Assembly (NCBI GenBank): GCA_012932865.1
Contig: SAXG01000026.1
Span: 558,001 to 622,000, forward strand
Length of the DNA: 64,000 bases
From: Amylostereum areolatum
Lineage: Eukaryota; Basidiomycota; Agaricomycetes; Russulales; Stereaceae
Direction of reading: 5' to 3'
Of the stretch, positions 20,634 through 31,589 are shown one piece after another. The notes under the pieces were generated by a model. It had not been told where the DNA came from and made no database searches. It saw nothing but the letters and a program-made list of their open reading frames with translations. The position numbers and the translations under genes were made by a program. The stretch's first letter is position 1, and every line of letters begins with the position of its first letter.

Positions 20634-21126
20634 CTCAGATATCGATGTGCAAGTGTCAAGAGATGGGGGTGCTTTCAGTGCGCACGCGCCACGTTCACAA
20701 GAAGTCTTATATACCTGGTGAGATATCCGAAGATTCCGGGTATGGATTTGGTGTACTTAAACAATACTCCACGAGTAACTTGCATACATATACCAAATGA
20801 GTCATACTTCCGCACCTCACATTTGTACTTTCTGCCCAACTTTCTACTGCAAGGTGAGATGCTCCGACCAACTCTCGAACTCGTCCGCCGCGTCCAAGAT
20901 ATCCTTCGCTTTCACACGCGCTCTCAAAATGGCATCTTTCCCAATCAGCAACCTCACGGGCGGCGACGACAGCTGCGAGCACTCGAATATCTTCTCGGCT
21001 GCCTTGACAGGATCCCCTAAGATATACCCGTTGTCGAAAAAGTCCCGAACTTTGTGGCTGAGCAAGGTGGTGTTGCTGTACGCAGGATGCACAGGGGTCT
21101 TCACGATGTTATCTCGGTGAGCCTTG

Positions 21127-22765
21127 CATCAGCAAGTGGGCACTTTTTGTTGAAGGGTTGCCGACAGTTTTGATGTAGTTAACGGGTTTGATCAGTTGTC
21201 CGGCCCGGTCGAGTTGGCAAACCTGCTGGCAACCTGACCGGGCCTAGCAACCGACATCAACTTCCCTGAGCACATCAAGATTTGATCCAGAAGGCGGATT
21301 AAGCCTGCCCTAAAGCCACAAATACCGTGAGACTTTTCTCACCATTCAAACTCGTCTGCCACGTCGACGCGTCACTCCCTCACTCACCACCACCATCCTC
21401 TCTTCTCTCCTCTCCCCTCCGCCACTCGTCGCCGCCGCCGCTGTTGCCACCGCCGCTGTCGCCGCCGCCGCCGTTGCCACTGCCGCTGTTGCCACCGCCG
21501 CCGCCGCCGCTGTTGCCACTGCCGTTGCCGCCGCTGCCGTTGCCACCGCTGCTGTTGCCGCCGCTGTGGTTGCTACATGTGGCAGCGGCCTCCTCGCACT
21601 CCACACCCTTACACCCTCGTCATCCGCCAACCTCGTCACCCTTGTCACCCACCAAACTTGTCGCCCTCGTCACCGCCAACATCGCCATCCTCGTCACCCG
21701 CCGTGACCGTCAAAATCTTTAAACAAGATCACACATTTGCCAGCATGATATAAGTGTGCGCTGTCACATCTCTGCTCCACTGTAACCCGACTCACTCCGT
21801 CCTCATTGTTTGCCACTGCCAGCATCCCCTCCACCTGCCAACATCCTCACCACCTGCCGACGTTCCCACCCAACAACATCCTCGTCACGTGACCGCCAAC
21901 GTCCACCTGCACCTGTGCTCGCGCCGCCAGCGCTCGTGCCCCACCCCTGCACCTGCGGGTGCTCACGCACTCACCCCCTCACACGTTGGCTGCCAACGTT
22001 CGTGTGCGTGCACCACCCCTCTGTCTGCTCGTGCACCTGTCGCGCACACCCGCACCCATCCGTGCATCCGTTCCTGACGGGCATGCTCGTGCGCACATGC
22101 ACCTCCGGCACCGAGCACACGCATGCGCGCGCACCACCACCCGCCAACGTCCTCACCACCCACCATCGTCCTCGTCCTCGCCATCTGCTGACGTCCTCGT
22201 CACCCGCCGACATCCTTGTCACGCCACCGCCATCGTCCTCATCATGCCAGTGTTCCCTCCACCCACCGACGTCCCCCCTACCCGCCAATGTCCTCACCGC
22301 CGACATCATTGTCCTCGCCACCCAGTATAGCTGTGTATCTGCACCCGGGTCTGTTTGCTGATGTCCATGCTAGTAGTAGCATGTCCGCTATTGCTGTGTT
22401 TTGGCCATCCCATCTTTCTCTTCATGGTTACTTTCCACTATCTGTACAGGTACTATACTGTTGCTAGCTATGACATCTCTATGTGTCCTATGTGCAATAA
22501 GATAGTGTGTTAAATGACCAACCATGAAAATTGTGAAAATTGAGTGACATTAAATGCATTGTGGGATAGTTGAGTACTACTTAGGAGGGTTGTAGCTAGC
22601 TTGAGGTCTAGTTATGCTTAAGTTGGCCATGAGTTGGCCCAACCCCCCAATGATACATGCCCTGGGAGAAGGTTGGTGGGTTGGGCTGTTTAGGTTGTTT
22701 TGGTGGTTCACCAACCCCTCAACTGGCTCAAACAAGCCCCAACAAAATGTGTCAAATTGCTGATG
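21127..22765. mobile_element. CATCAGC-type TIR element, copy 3, inside the SDR exon
   Basis: 1639 bp with imperfect about 26-bp TIRs (CATCAGCAAGTGGGCACTTT at left, CATCAGCAATTTGACACATT read inward from the right). The target duplication is CA (TG on the plus strand, 21125-21126 and 22766-22767). The interior has a CCG/CTG-rich array (21428-21580) and a degenerate minisatellite of CCTCGTCACCCGCCGACAT-type units (21600-22340). Subterminal GGTTGG/CCAAC motifs occur near the right end. No transposase. It shares only the terminal motif and general architecture with copies 1 and 2, so it is a separate subfamily. Confidence 0.85.
21428..21580. repeat. CCGCCGCTGTTGCCA-type array
   Basis: Imperfect trinucleotide-like repeats of GCC/GCT within TIR copy 3. 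Predicted poly-Leu/Pro or poly-Gly/Asn frames here are artefacts of the repeat. Confidence 0.8.
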
Positions 22766-23518
22766 TGGTTTTGAAGTCTCCTGGCTCAAGGAGCGAAATC
22801 TGAGGCCATCAGCTTAGACGCCGTCCGCAAGAGATGCATGAATTTTCATCAAATTTACCTTGATGTTCCAGCTAGGATCCATCTCCTTCGAAAGTGACTC
22901 TGTGATGCCCTCTAAGGCTGTATGTCGAAATGTCAGCTATGTTGCGAACAGGATTATGCAGCCGATCACCCCTGGCACTCACCAAACTTGCTCGCGCAAT
23001 AGTATCCAACGCCCGCGTTCCCCGACACCCCAGCTTTCGAGCTCACGTTCAGCAGTCGACCACCAGTCCCCGGCGGATTCGCTTCACGAAACACCCGGAT
23101 AGCCTCCCGACTGACTTTGGTCGCTCCCCAAAAGTTCACGTCGAACATGGCGCGAGCTTGGTCCTCTGGAACTCCTTCCACCTCGCCCACTACCCCGTAG
23201 CCCGCGTTGTTGAAGACCACATCGCATCGACCAAACTTGGCGATCGCCTGTGCGAAGGCAGAAGATATGTCTTCTTGGCAAGTCACGTCACATTTGAGGA
23301 CCAGGAGCTTGCTCGACAGAGTGGAGGCCAGGAGATCGGCAAGCACATCGGGTGAACGGAGGGTGGCGACCACCATTTCGCCCTTCTGCAACGCCATCTC
23401 TGCGACAACACGTCCAAACCCTGAAGAAGCGCCTGTGACTAGAAAACAGTGTCAACGAGGTGCTTTTCTACTACTTATGAGTCAACAACGCACTGAACCA
23501 GACACGAGCTGCAGACAT

Positions 23519-24283
23519 CGTGTTATCAGTAGAGGGAACAACTTGGGAAAGACAAAGGGAAGACAAGGTTTTAAGGAAGTTCAACACGGGTGAGATTGCT
23601 TATACTTCGAAGTTGACCTCGGTCTCCTGTCCGTCTGGGCGAATAGGGCATCGGCAACTTACCTGTTCAGCGCTCAGCGCTCAGCATGTGGCGGCTTTCA
23701 CGATCACTGCCGCTGGAATGGAACTTCTTCTCTTCGGGAGCTCCACGCCGTCAGATGATGCAGAGGGACGTGAGAATCCAGCGAGGGTCAGGTCCCATGG
23801 CCGGAGCCCAATAAGATGCGCTGGTCCTGATCAGACCCTTCAACAGCCCTCGACCCACGGCTGGGTCAGGCTGTTCTTGCATCTTCGAGATCTGTGAGTT
23901 CATGTGACATGCCAGTGTTAGAAAACTCCAAGTCTCTCCATCATTTGCCTTCGCTCCACGCACTTCCACGCCCCACCTCGGGGACTTTAGATATTGGCGG
24001 TGGGCTGAGGGGGCGTAATGTAGGCTCCTTATTGGTCGGATTTCAAGTCACCGTGCAACTGACTTCTGCTTGAGAAACTGAACTTACTTCTCTCTACAGG
24101 ACCATCAAGCTGTCCGGTGTTCTCGTCATTCGAACCTGTTTCATTTTTTGGACAGAATCACATCCTGATTTCGATGGGCGGTCTATCATGATTCAGAAGG
24201 GTCATTTGAACACGGCGATGCCTATAAAGCTGCACTTTCTGAGGAGTCCTGAAATCAGACGCACGTTGTAGACTCCACTCGAC
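23519..24283. other. Intergenic region between divergent SDR and membrane-protein genes
   Basis: About 760 bp between the SDR start (minus) and the membrane-protein start (plus), so it should hold both promoters. A TATA-like box lies at 24223. No convincing gene, repeat or RNA was seen. Confidence 0.5.
24223..24229 (+). promoter_or_regulatory. TATA box of the membrane-protein gene
   Basis: TATAAAG, 61 bp upstream of the ATG at 24284; spacing suits a short fungal 5' leader. Confidence 0.5.
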
Positions 24284-25954
24284 ATGGTCAACTGGCAGGA
24301 CCCTGTGCTCGTCACGAACGACTATTGTAAGTCTGTCTGTGCAGCGACCTTACTGTACTTATCTCGTTGACTGATACTTCTTCTCTCCTAGTTGCCGTAG
24401 TGAAGCTCATACATGTGGTTGGCGGAATCTTTATGTTTGTCTCCATCTTGCACACCGTGCACTCAATACGAGTGGCCTGTACTAACACGGCTACAGATGG
24501 GAGTTTGTCACAACTCTTCCGTATGAGATCAGTGTCCTTCTAGGAAAGCGCCCATACCGATGGACAATATGGGTGCATTGATACCTACGAAGAGCCCTGT
24601 AGAACCCAGTGCCGCAGGCTGACGTTTTACCCGAAGATTTATCTCGGCTGTCGGTTTACCAGCCTCATGGCCTTCATTATTCTTTTTGCGCAGAAAGACG
24701 GCGTCAGCACCACCAATTGTAGGGTGCGTTAAAACCTTCACTTTGCCGTGTCAAAACTCACCTATCTACCGCAGGCTTGGGACATGACATTCTTGGTGAG
24801 AAATTTCATCACATATGCAGGCGCCCGCGTGCATAAGATAAACCATTACACCAGTCATTTGCCTATTCAGGCCTCGCATTTGCTTCCTTTATCATTGTGC
24901 TTCAAATGTGAGGTTCTCTTTCTTTCTTCATTCGGTATACTGATAAAATGTGCCTGTCTAGCATCGCAATCTGGAACAGAGATTGGTGGATATCGATCGC
25001 TTCAGTCCTCGTGTGGACTACCAGCGTCGCCCTCAATATCAGAGGTCAGTGATCTTGCTGAACGTCGTTCACGACATCAGCTTATTCATGGTCAATAGAT
25101 ATTTTCTTGGTACGTCCACCTCCCTTATACGAGATGTCAAGACAGTTCTCAACGCCCGTCACTGACATTCTCAGGCGCGGTCTGAGTATGTGCCTGCAGC
25201 CAATGCGTGCAAGCCGAATGATACCAAGAGCTTTCTCGGGAACGTTATCGCCATTCTGGTGTCCGACATCATCCTTCTCGGCCTTATGCTACTTGGACTT
25301 CTGCTCAAAAAAGAGGCTAGTATGATCGGAATAGTTCATTTCTTATATCTTCAGGTGCGGTTCCCGAAAGTTCACCTCCAGATATTGCACTGACCGTGAA
25401 GGCTACGGTCCGGCAAGGGTATCGCCTGGTTGATATTCGCAACACTCGCCGAGGTACCAACCGTAGTATGTTTGGCTATAAGATTTCTGGGCTTAGTTTG
25501 ACAGTGATTTCCTTCGTTGGTCAGGTTTTCGTAGGATTGAATTTAAACGGTACGTTAGATCGTCCGTGTGTGTCGCAAGCTGCCATGAGAGTCTTACTTT
25601 CTCCGTCTTAGATGCTTTCAACCTCGTAAGTCTTCGTTGGTTCTGCGGCCTTCTGCTCCCTTGTTACGCAAATAATGATGGGACCACCTGTTATCCAGAT
25701 GTTCCAGCCCGTCGAGTGTAAGTTCCAGTTCTCTGCATTTGGTGAGAACTTCACGAAATCTGATCCGTTTTGTCGTCAGTGTGTATTCTGTACGCCAAAA
25801 TCGATTAAATATGGTGCCGGATACTGATCGGGTACCTACCTGACTAACCTTCGGGTGCATTTGTGCTGCGCGCATGTACAGGTCTCTATCCGACTACGGC
25901 TCTGTGACTGTCTTTGGGTCAGTCTTATTCTACCTGTGTCCTTTCCCATACTGA
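24284..25954 (+). CDS. Multi-spanning membrane protein of an uncharacterised basidiomycete family (many introns)
   Basis: Exons that keep frame: 24284-24326, 24392-24434, 24497-24572, 24637-24723, 24775-24795, 24855-24907, 24962-25044, 25099-25109 (an 11-bp microexon), 25175-25319, one ending at 25462, 25525-25549, 25612-25625, 25699-25717. Then a block (about 25868-25954) encoding AARMYRSLSDYGS. Protein blocks: VKLIHVVGGIFIWEFVTTL, GKRPYRWTIW, YLGCRFTSL, LQIIAIWNRDWW, VSDIILLGLMLLGLL, WLIFATLAEVPT, LNLNDAFNLMFQ. This pattern of about seven hydrophobic segments is typical of a large Agaricomycete family of unknown function. Junctions around 25320-25420 and after 25717, and the exact C-terminus, remain unresolved. 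A frame continuing to 26160 is an alternative end. Confidence 0.75.
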
Positions 25955-26621
25955 CCGTAAAATCGAGGACGGGTTTGAAAGCCTTCGATGGCGAAGGTGT
26001 TTCCCTCGAGCCTGTACACTTCCGACAGGGCACGACTATAATCGCGCCATTGGCCACCATTTTGGACCTAAGGGTGGATCACATCCCTGACGGTGACTCC
26101 GACATATCCACACGCCCCAACAAAGCTCACGCCGAGGAGTCAAAGGCTTCAAGTTGTTAATGCCGTTTTGTCGAGTCAATCATGCTGGATCACAACCTCT
26201 TCCCGATTTTTTCACTACCGCTTTACGACTCACACTATTGATGCTTTTCTGTTTCATGTACAACAAATAAAATAGCCGCCAATCCGTCGCGGAGACTGCA
26301 TTCATGGGGATATCTTAGTACTGTTTGTACTGTTGGTGCAAGGTTGTTCGCTCACTGGCAGAAAATCAGTCGGCGGGTGGGCTATTTTCGAATAAGTCCT
26401 TGCTCCGTACCGCGTTCAGTGCCCTTCTATAGGCCAGACGTTCCTGAGGCTTATCGTCGTACCGGGGACTGTCACTCTGTCCGAATTTGGATGCATGACA
26501 ATAATGAACGTTAAACGTTAAAGTTGAACGCTGAACGACGGTTCGGAAGGTCGGAGCTAGATTGTCACGTGACACTATTTTCTTGAGTACCGCCGCTGCA
26601 CACCAGAAAGGTGATGATATC
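25955..26621. other. Intergenic, 3' of the membrane-protein gene
   Basis: May hold the final coding exon (open to 26160) and 3' UTR. Nothing else is recognised. Confidence 0.4.
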
Positions 26622-27381
26622 GGGAGCTCATCCGGCGGATCCAGCGGATTTGCCGGATCCTTTAACGGAATCCGTTAACACCTTTTGAGGCCAGAACCCG
26701 TTAACGAAAGTCGTTAACAGATTCTGAGTGCATGAAGCATTAACAGAGTCCGTTAACAACTTTCCAGCAGTGAGTCTCCGTCAATGAATCTGTGGAAACC
26801 TGTCAACGCCTTCGGATATCTCCGGGAAATGCCGTGAACAGTGAAGGAGGTTTCTAAAGGATCTTGTAAACTATGCCCCTTCTTAGCACTCTCCATCCAC
26901 TCTTGGTGGCAAGACTATCATTGTATATATACTTAGTTCCTCTCACACCCTTGCAATGGCGGTACAATCAATATTAACTACTGTGGGTACCAAGCAAGTA
27001 CGGGATGAATTGAGCACGTGACAAACAGATTCATGTCGCGAAGTGTTAACGGATTCTGAGAGAAAACCTCGTTAATGGATTGTGCGTATGAAAAGTGTTA
27101 ACGGCTTCCGTTAACGGGTTTCTTACAGACAAAATCCGTTAAGCCATTTTTGCTTCAAATGTGTTAACGGAGATTGGTTCAAAATGCGTGAACGGAAGGG
27201 CAAGCTCAGGGTAAAATCCTCGGACCCATTAAATATGTGGATTGTAGTGCATGTCTCCTTATGCCTTCGTATTCAGTAGTAAGTATCTAGCCAGTGTGGT
27301 AGACCTCGGGAAGGAGGAGAAGGATATCTAATATGCGTTAAGGAATCCAGCAAATCCGGCGGATTCACCGGATGAGCTCCC
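26622..27381. mobile_element. MITE with GGGAGCTCATCCGG ends and GTTAACG-rich interior
   Basis: 760 bp. The left end GGGAGCTCATCCGGCGGATC is mirrored at the right (CACCGGATGAGCTCCC), with imperfect TIRs of about 40 bp containing ATCCGGCGGAT units. The interior carries about a dozen copies of CCGTTAACG/GTTAACGG in both orientations. No ORF. The target duplication is not clear. ATCCG-rich ends resemble the subterminal motifs of the hAT at 5841, suggesting a hAT-derived non-autonomous element; this is inference. Confidence 0.65.
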
Positions 27382-27936
27382 AGTAACACCACCGCCCTCC
27401 TGCACACCGCAGTTTTCGCACCTACTGACAACCCACCCAACCATTGGCACCACCATCACCACTGTCTCGCGCTCGCCACTGACCGCAGAACTCACAAGTC
27501 AACTGTCCCACATTCCAAGGGCAAGGGTTACGCACCACAAGGCACGTAGCGCGTACGTGTCCAAACGGAAGCCCACATGCCTCGATCACCCACCCGCATT
27601 GCTGCAGTTCTGATAGGAAATGTTCCGTTCGTTTCATGGAGGCGCGGGAGAAGGTTGATTTCAATTGAAGACTCCAGGAGACTCCCACATATCTACATTC
27701 GGTAGGCAGTGCGCCACGATGGCATTAGATCGATCTCTAGAAACGGAGTTCGAACAACTTCGAAGATTCCAACAACTGAGGTCCCCCCGTTGCCTGTAGG
27801 CCAGTGTTCCGCATATCGGTCGGCCGCCGTCAGAAAAACACGATCGGGATTATAATCAATTTTCGATTTTGGCCCTTTTACAACCCTATTATAAAGTCCC
27901 GTTTCAGGTTTTTACGATTTGTGATCCGAGAGTAAT
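27382..27936. other. Unannotated spacer between the MITE and solo LTR D
   Basis: A minus-strand 88-codon frame (27422-27688) lacks recognisable features. Nothing else is supported. Confidence 0.3.
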
Positions 27937-28427
27937 TGTCATGAACGCCTCCAAATTGTATACATCGGACCTACATTTATTGTAGTTTATAGTAGTTTAC
28001 CATCGGACCTCGCATCGGACTTCGCCTCACTTCGCATCGCGTCCGGCCCTTCGGGCATACCGGACTTCTCGGCTTCCTCGGTCATGATCTAGACCTTGGA
28101 GTCATACTTACCTCGCCTCGTGCTGTGACCCACTTTGTACTCCGTGGTACCCACTTCGTAGTCCGTCCTGACCCACTCCTACTCCGGCTTTGTTTGTCTT
28201 CGTTTGGGTCCTTATCCTCATGTATATAAGGGCTCACCAATCTATGAGGAGGGGTCATCTCGACCTTTTCTATTCTCCGGCTACCTGGGGGATCTTCCCT
28301 AAGTGCTGTAGGGGAAGGTCCACACCTTCGTTATCACCCGCCCCCCTCGATCCTATCCTCGTCTCTCCTCGCCTTGTACCTCGTCGCGACGTCCTGAACC
28401 TGCATCGCAGGTAGACCGTTGCTGACA
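27937..28427 (+). repeat. Solo LTR of a gypsy element (family D)
   Basis: 491 bp, TGTCATGAACGCC ... GTTGCTGACA, flanked by the 5-bp duplication GTAAT (27932-27936, 28428-28432). TATA box TATATAAGG at 28223; 34 nt downstream is ATCTCGACC, close to the ATCTCGAGCT start region of family B. Shared ends and this motif make D a relative of B. Product of LTR-LTR recombination. Confidence 0.9.
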
Positions 28428-28432
28428 GTAAT

Positions 28433-28800
28433 CAGACGGCCGCGTCATGATAACGCGTTGTCGGTACGCGTCATCGTTTCCTTTGACCATCGTAAACGCG
28501 TCGCCAACGATCATCATCCACCTCCTTCGTCGTGAAAATTTCTTGTCCACGCATGTAAACCGATCCAGGGGGATTAGAACACAGGTATAACCGATCTTCT
28601 TTTCTTACTTGTGCGATATAATTGAGTCTATTCCGGTATAACCCCACTAGGTTCTCATTACATGCGCCAGCCATCCACACGGCGACACGAGTCTCGGGCA
28701 CGCGGCAAGCGCACCGCTCTGGGAAACATCGACACGGCTCTAGACTGGTCCTGTCAATGGTGTGGAGTCTGGTGCGCTCGTAGGAAAAACAGTCCCACTC
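28433..28800. other. Spacer between solo LTR D and gene X
   Basis: Likely the promoter region of gene X. A minus-strand frame (28471-28701) has no recognisable domain. Nothing firm seen. Confidence 0.3.
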
Positions 28801-29195
28801 TACACCTCAAAGCATGTTGAAAGCGGAAAGCAGCCCTCTGCGTCAACTTGGCCGACGATCAGAAGATGGCCACGCAGGCCTCCTACGCAAATTCTGCCTC
28901 GATTCCAACTTGTACGCATGATTTCTGGTTTCTAGTAGATTAAAGCTGACTACCCTCTAGCTGTGCTGTTAGGCGACACATATTCAGATTCTTCAAGTTC
29001 GGGTTCAGGCAGCGACACCGAGTCTGGCGCGGGACCGTTGACGCCAGGAGTCTACGCCGGCAACATCATGATGGAGGAAATGGCGGCAGTGCCGGATGGG
29101 TTCAACGACGGTACACATTTATTCACTGTCTGGAGTCGCATATCTAACTACCTTGTTCCAGACTGGTCGAATGAATTGATATCGCGATCTCGTGT

Positions 29196-30866
29196 CATCA
29201 GCAAAACTCTGAGTACTTGACAGGGCCTTGGGGTCCTTGGGCAAGGCCCCCAAGGCCCCAAGCTCCAAGTAACATGCGCCTTGCCCAAGCCGGGTCCATT
29301 CCTTGGCCAAGGGCCCCAAGTACATTTTGTACTTGGGGGTGACCTTGGTAAGTAGTTCTCAAGGTCATAAAGGCCATTGCCCAGGACCCTCAAGCTAGAG
29401 TTAAATGCTCAAGGGCATGGTCAAGTGGCTTCATGTACTGCAAGGAACTCCCAAGGTATATTCAAGTGATTGTGTGCACACAAATTAGGGGTAGAAAAGC
29501 ATATAATAATTAATCAAATTCTAGACATGGGGTACACTATGAGATATGGGTACAGCTACGGGTGACTAGCAACTACAGTCACACATGCGTGGACAGCGCG
29601 GTGGCGGGCAATGGGAGCGGGGGCGCAGTCGTTGAAAGCGATGCAAGCATGATAGCGTGAGTGTTGAAGCGATGGGGAACGCTGAGCGCGATGCGGGTGC
29701 GGTCGGTGAGTGTGATGGGGACGCGTGGGATGACGTAATAAATCCGTACATGTTTCGGGCGCGGCTGTTGAGCGCGACGGGCGTGTGGGTACTGGGCGAG
29801 CGGTGGCTGTTGAGAATGACGACAGAGCCTGTGTTGGGGGGCGCAACTGTTGAGTGTGACGAGGTGACAAAGGTTGAAGCGACAAGGAGGCGGGCATTGG
29901 GGCGGGAATGAGGGCGTTGGGACTGACAAGGGTGTCCGAGTTGGGGGCGCAGGCGTTGAGCACAACAGGGTGTTCGTGTCGGGGGCACAGGGTGAGCACA
30001 AGGGGGACCGGGGAAACTGGCGTTGAGTGCAATGGCGTTGGAGGCGTTGGGGATGACGAAGACGTCTGTGTTGCCGGTGAGCGATGACGAAGGAGGGTGA
30101 CGAGGGAGTCCGTGTTGCGGGCGTGAACATCGAGGGTGTTGAGGTTGAGGACGAGGGCGGAGGTGTTTGAGGACAGGGCGCAGGCATGATGAGGACGTTG
30201 AAAGCGAGTGTAAGGGCATTGGGGGCACGGCGGCGGAGGCGTTGAGGGTGTGATGTGGCGGCGGGGTCGAGGACGACGGCGGGGGTGGAGACGAGGCGAC
30301 GGTGGGGGTGGAGACGAGGCGACGGCGGGAGCGAGACAAGACCCGAGGACAATGGTGGGGTTGATGACGTGGCAGTAGCGACGAGGACTTGATGAAGAAG
30401 GGAGTGAAGTGGCTGAAGGCGGTGGAGGTGGTGACAACGGCGACAACAGTGTCGACGGCGGACGGCGGCGACAGATGGCGACGACGACGAACCCAGTGGC
30501 CAACGACAACGATCAAGGTCGTGGTCGAAGGCAAGGAGAGGAAGGAGGACGCGGCAGCGAGATCAACAAAAATTATACCTCACGTGACCATTCGTGTCGT
30601 CAAGCCGCTAAGTCGCGAGAAGTCGCGACTTAGCATCTGTCGAGACTTGTATGGCACAAAACTCAAGTCTCTTGTAAGGCATCGACTAAATTTGCAAGGG
30701 CCCAAGCATACTACTAAAATTCCAAGGTCAATTCCAAGCTATATTGATTTCACGAAGGCTGCAAGTCAATTTATTCCAAGGCCAAGCTCTTCTAAGGCAA
30801 ATCTCCAAGGCCAAGGTACTTGCTCCAAGTCCAAGTACACCTCAAGTACTCAGAGTTTTGCTGATG
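29196..30866. mobile_element. CATCAGC-type TIR element, copy 2, inside gene X
   Basis: 1671 bp, with the same 24-bp perfect TIR and CCAAG-rich subterminal zones as copy 1. The target duplication is GT (29194-29195, 30867-30868). The interior (29570-30530) is a degenerate GC-rich minisatellite built on GTTGAGG/GACGAGG units. No transposase and no septin fragment, so the septin capture is specific to copy 1 or was lost here. Long Pro/Ser-rich frames on the minus strand are repeat artefacts. Confidence 0.9.
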
Positions 30867-31012
30867 GTACGGGCGAGCTGGGCGTCCGCGGTACCCGCTG
30901 ACGACCTCGTTACTGACGCGGAGTCCTCTTTCTGGCTGCACCCCGACGGCACACGCATCCCACCCCTGCTCGATGGCCAAACATTTGTCGTTTATCACCC
31001 CCCCTCCGGGAC

Positions 31013-31083
31013 AGCACCAAGTTACGACACAGCTGACTAGAAGATGAGGACGACGGAGGGGAGCCGATCAGACACGGCGACAC
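31013..31083 (-). repeat. 71-bp patch of element B LTR inside gene X
   Basis: Nearly identical to 31146-31216 of the adjacent LTR (GACAGCACCAAGTTACGACA ... CGGCGACA) but with no LTR ends. It sits between two gene X pieces, 48 bp from the complete element. It may be filler DNA from a repair event. Confidence 0.7.
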
Positions 31084-31131
31084 ATACGAATGCCCATCCA
31101 GCACGACGAACAAGGTAGGCAAGGCGGTGCT

Positions 31132-31589
31132 TGTCAGCAACGACTAGTGCGACAGCACCAAGTTACGACACAGCTGACTAGAAGATGAGGACAACGGAGG
31201 GGAGCCGATCAGACACGGCGACAGACAAGGGAAAGCAAGCAAAGTCGGTAGAATTGACTAGCTCGAGATAAGGAATATGTACAGCGAGAGCGAGCCTTAT
31301 ATACACAAGAGGAAAGAGACTTAGGTAAGCAACCAATACACGGCAATCAGTAAGCAGACCTAGTATAAGTAAGCAGTCGTATGTAAAGGAGCACAGCATG
31401 AGTCAGTATCGTACAGCATGAGTCAAAAAAAAGGAGTCAGACCCGGGCCGAGATGAGTCACGTGGGTCCGGGCGGGATATAGATGAACCGGGTCCGGGCC
31501 GAAGTGGAGCCGGACCGGTGATAAGTCGATAAGTCCTAAAGCGTGTAACCGATGTAAAGTAAAAAGAAAATTATAGACCGTTGATGACA
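31132..31589 (-). repeat. 3' LTR of element B (minus copy)
   Basis: 458 bp; read on the minus strand it runs TGTCATCAACGG ... GTTGCTGACA. It is preceded (minus) by the purine tract AAGGAAGGGGTGA. Confidence 0.93.

Larger units (their letters stand above)
20844..23518 (-). pseudogene. Short-chain dehydrogenase/reductase (SDR), split by a TIR element
   Basis: Exons (minus): 23494-23518, 22983-23438, 22859-22917, 22766-22799, then 20844-21126 beyond the insert. Introns of 55, 65 and 59 bp follow GT-AG. The protein shows the Rossmann TGASSGFG, NNAGYG, the catalytic YCASK (YxxxK), ALEGITESLS and LLEPGDFKT, then a C-terminal part with PVHPAY and KAAEKIFE. Removing 21127-22765 and one CA gives an 855-nt frame (284 aa), a normal classical-SDR length. 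It would be a cytosolic NAD(P)H oxidoreductase; substrate unknown. The insert must inactivate it unless spliced out. Confidence 0.85.

Noticed and set aside
21327..22361. Pro/Leu-, Gly- or His-rich frames on both strands
   Set aside because: Trinucleotide and minisatellite arrays of TIR copy 3.
29556..30534. 317- and 322-codon minus-strand frames
   Set aside because: Same cause: repeat array inside TIR copy 2, several frames open at once, no domain.
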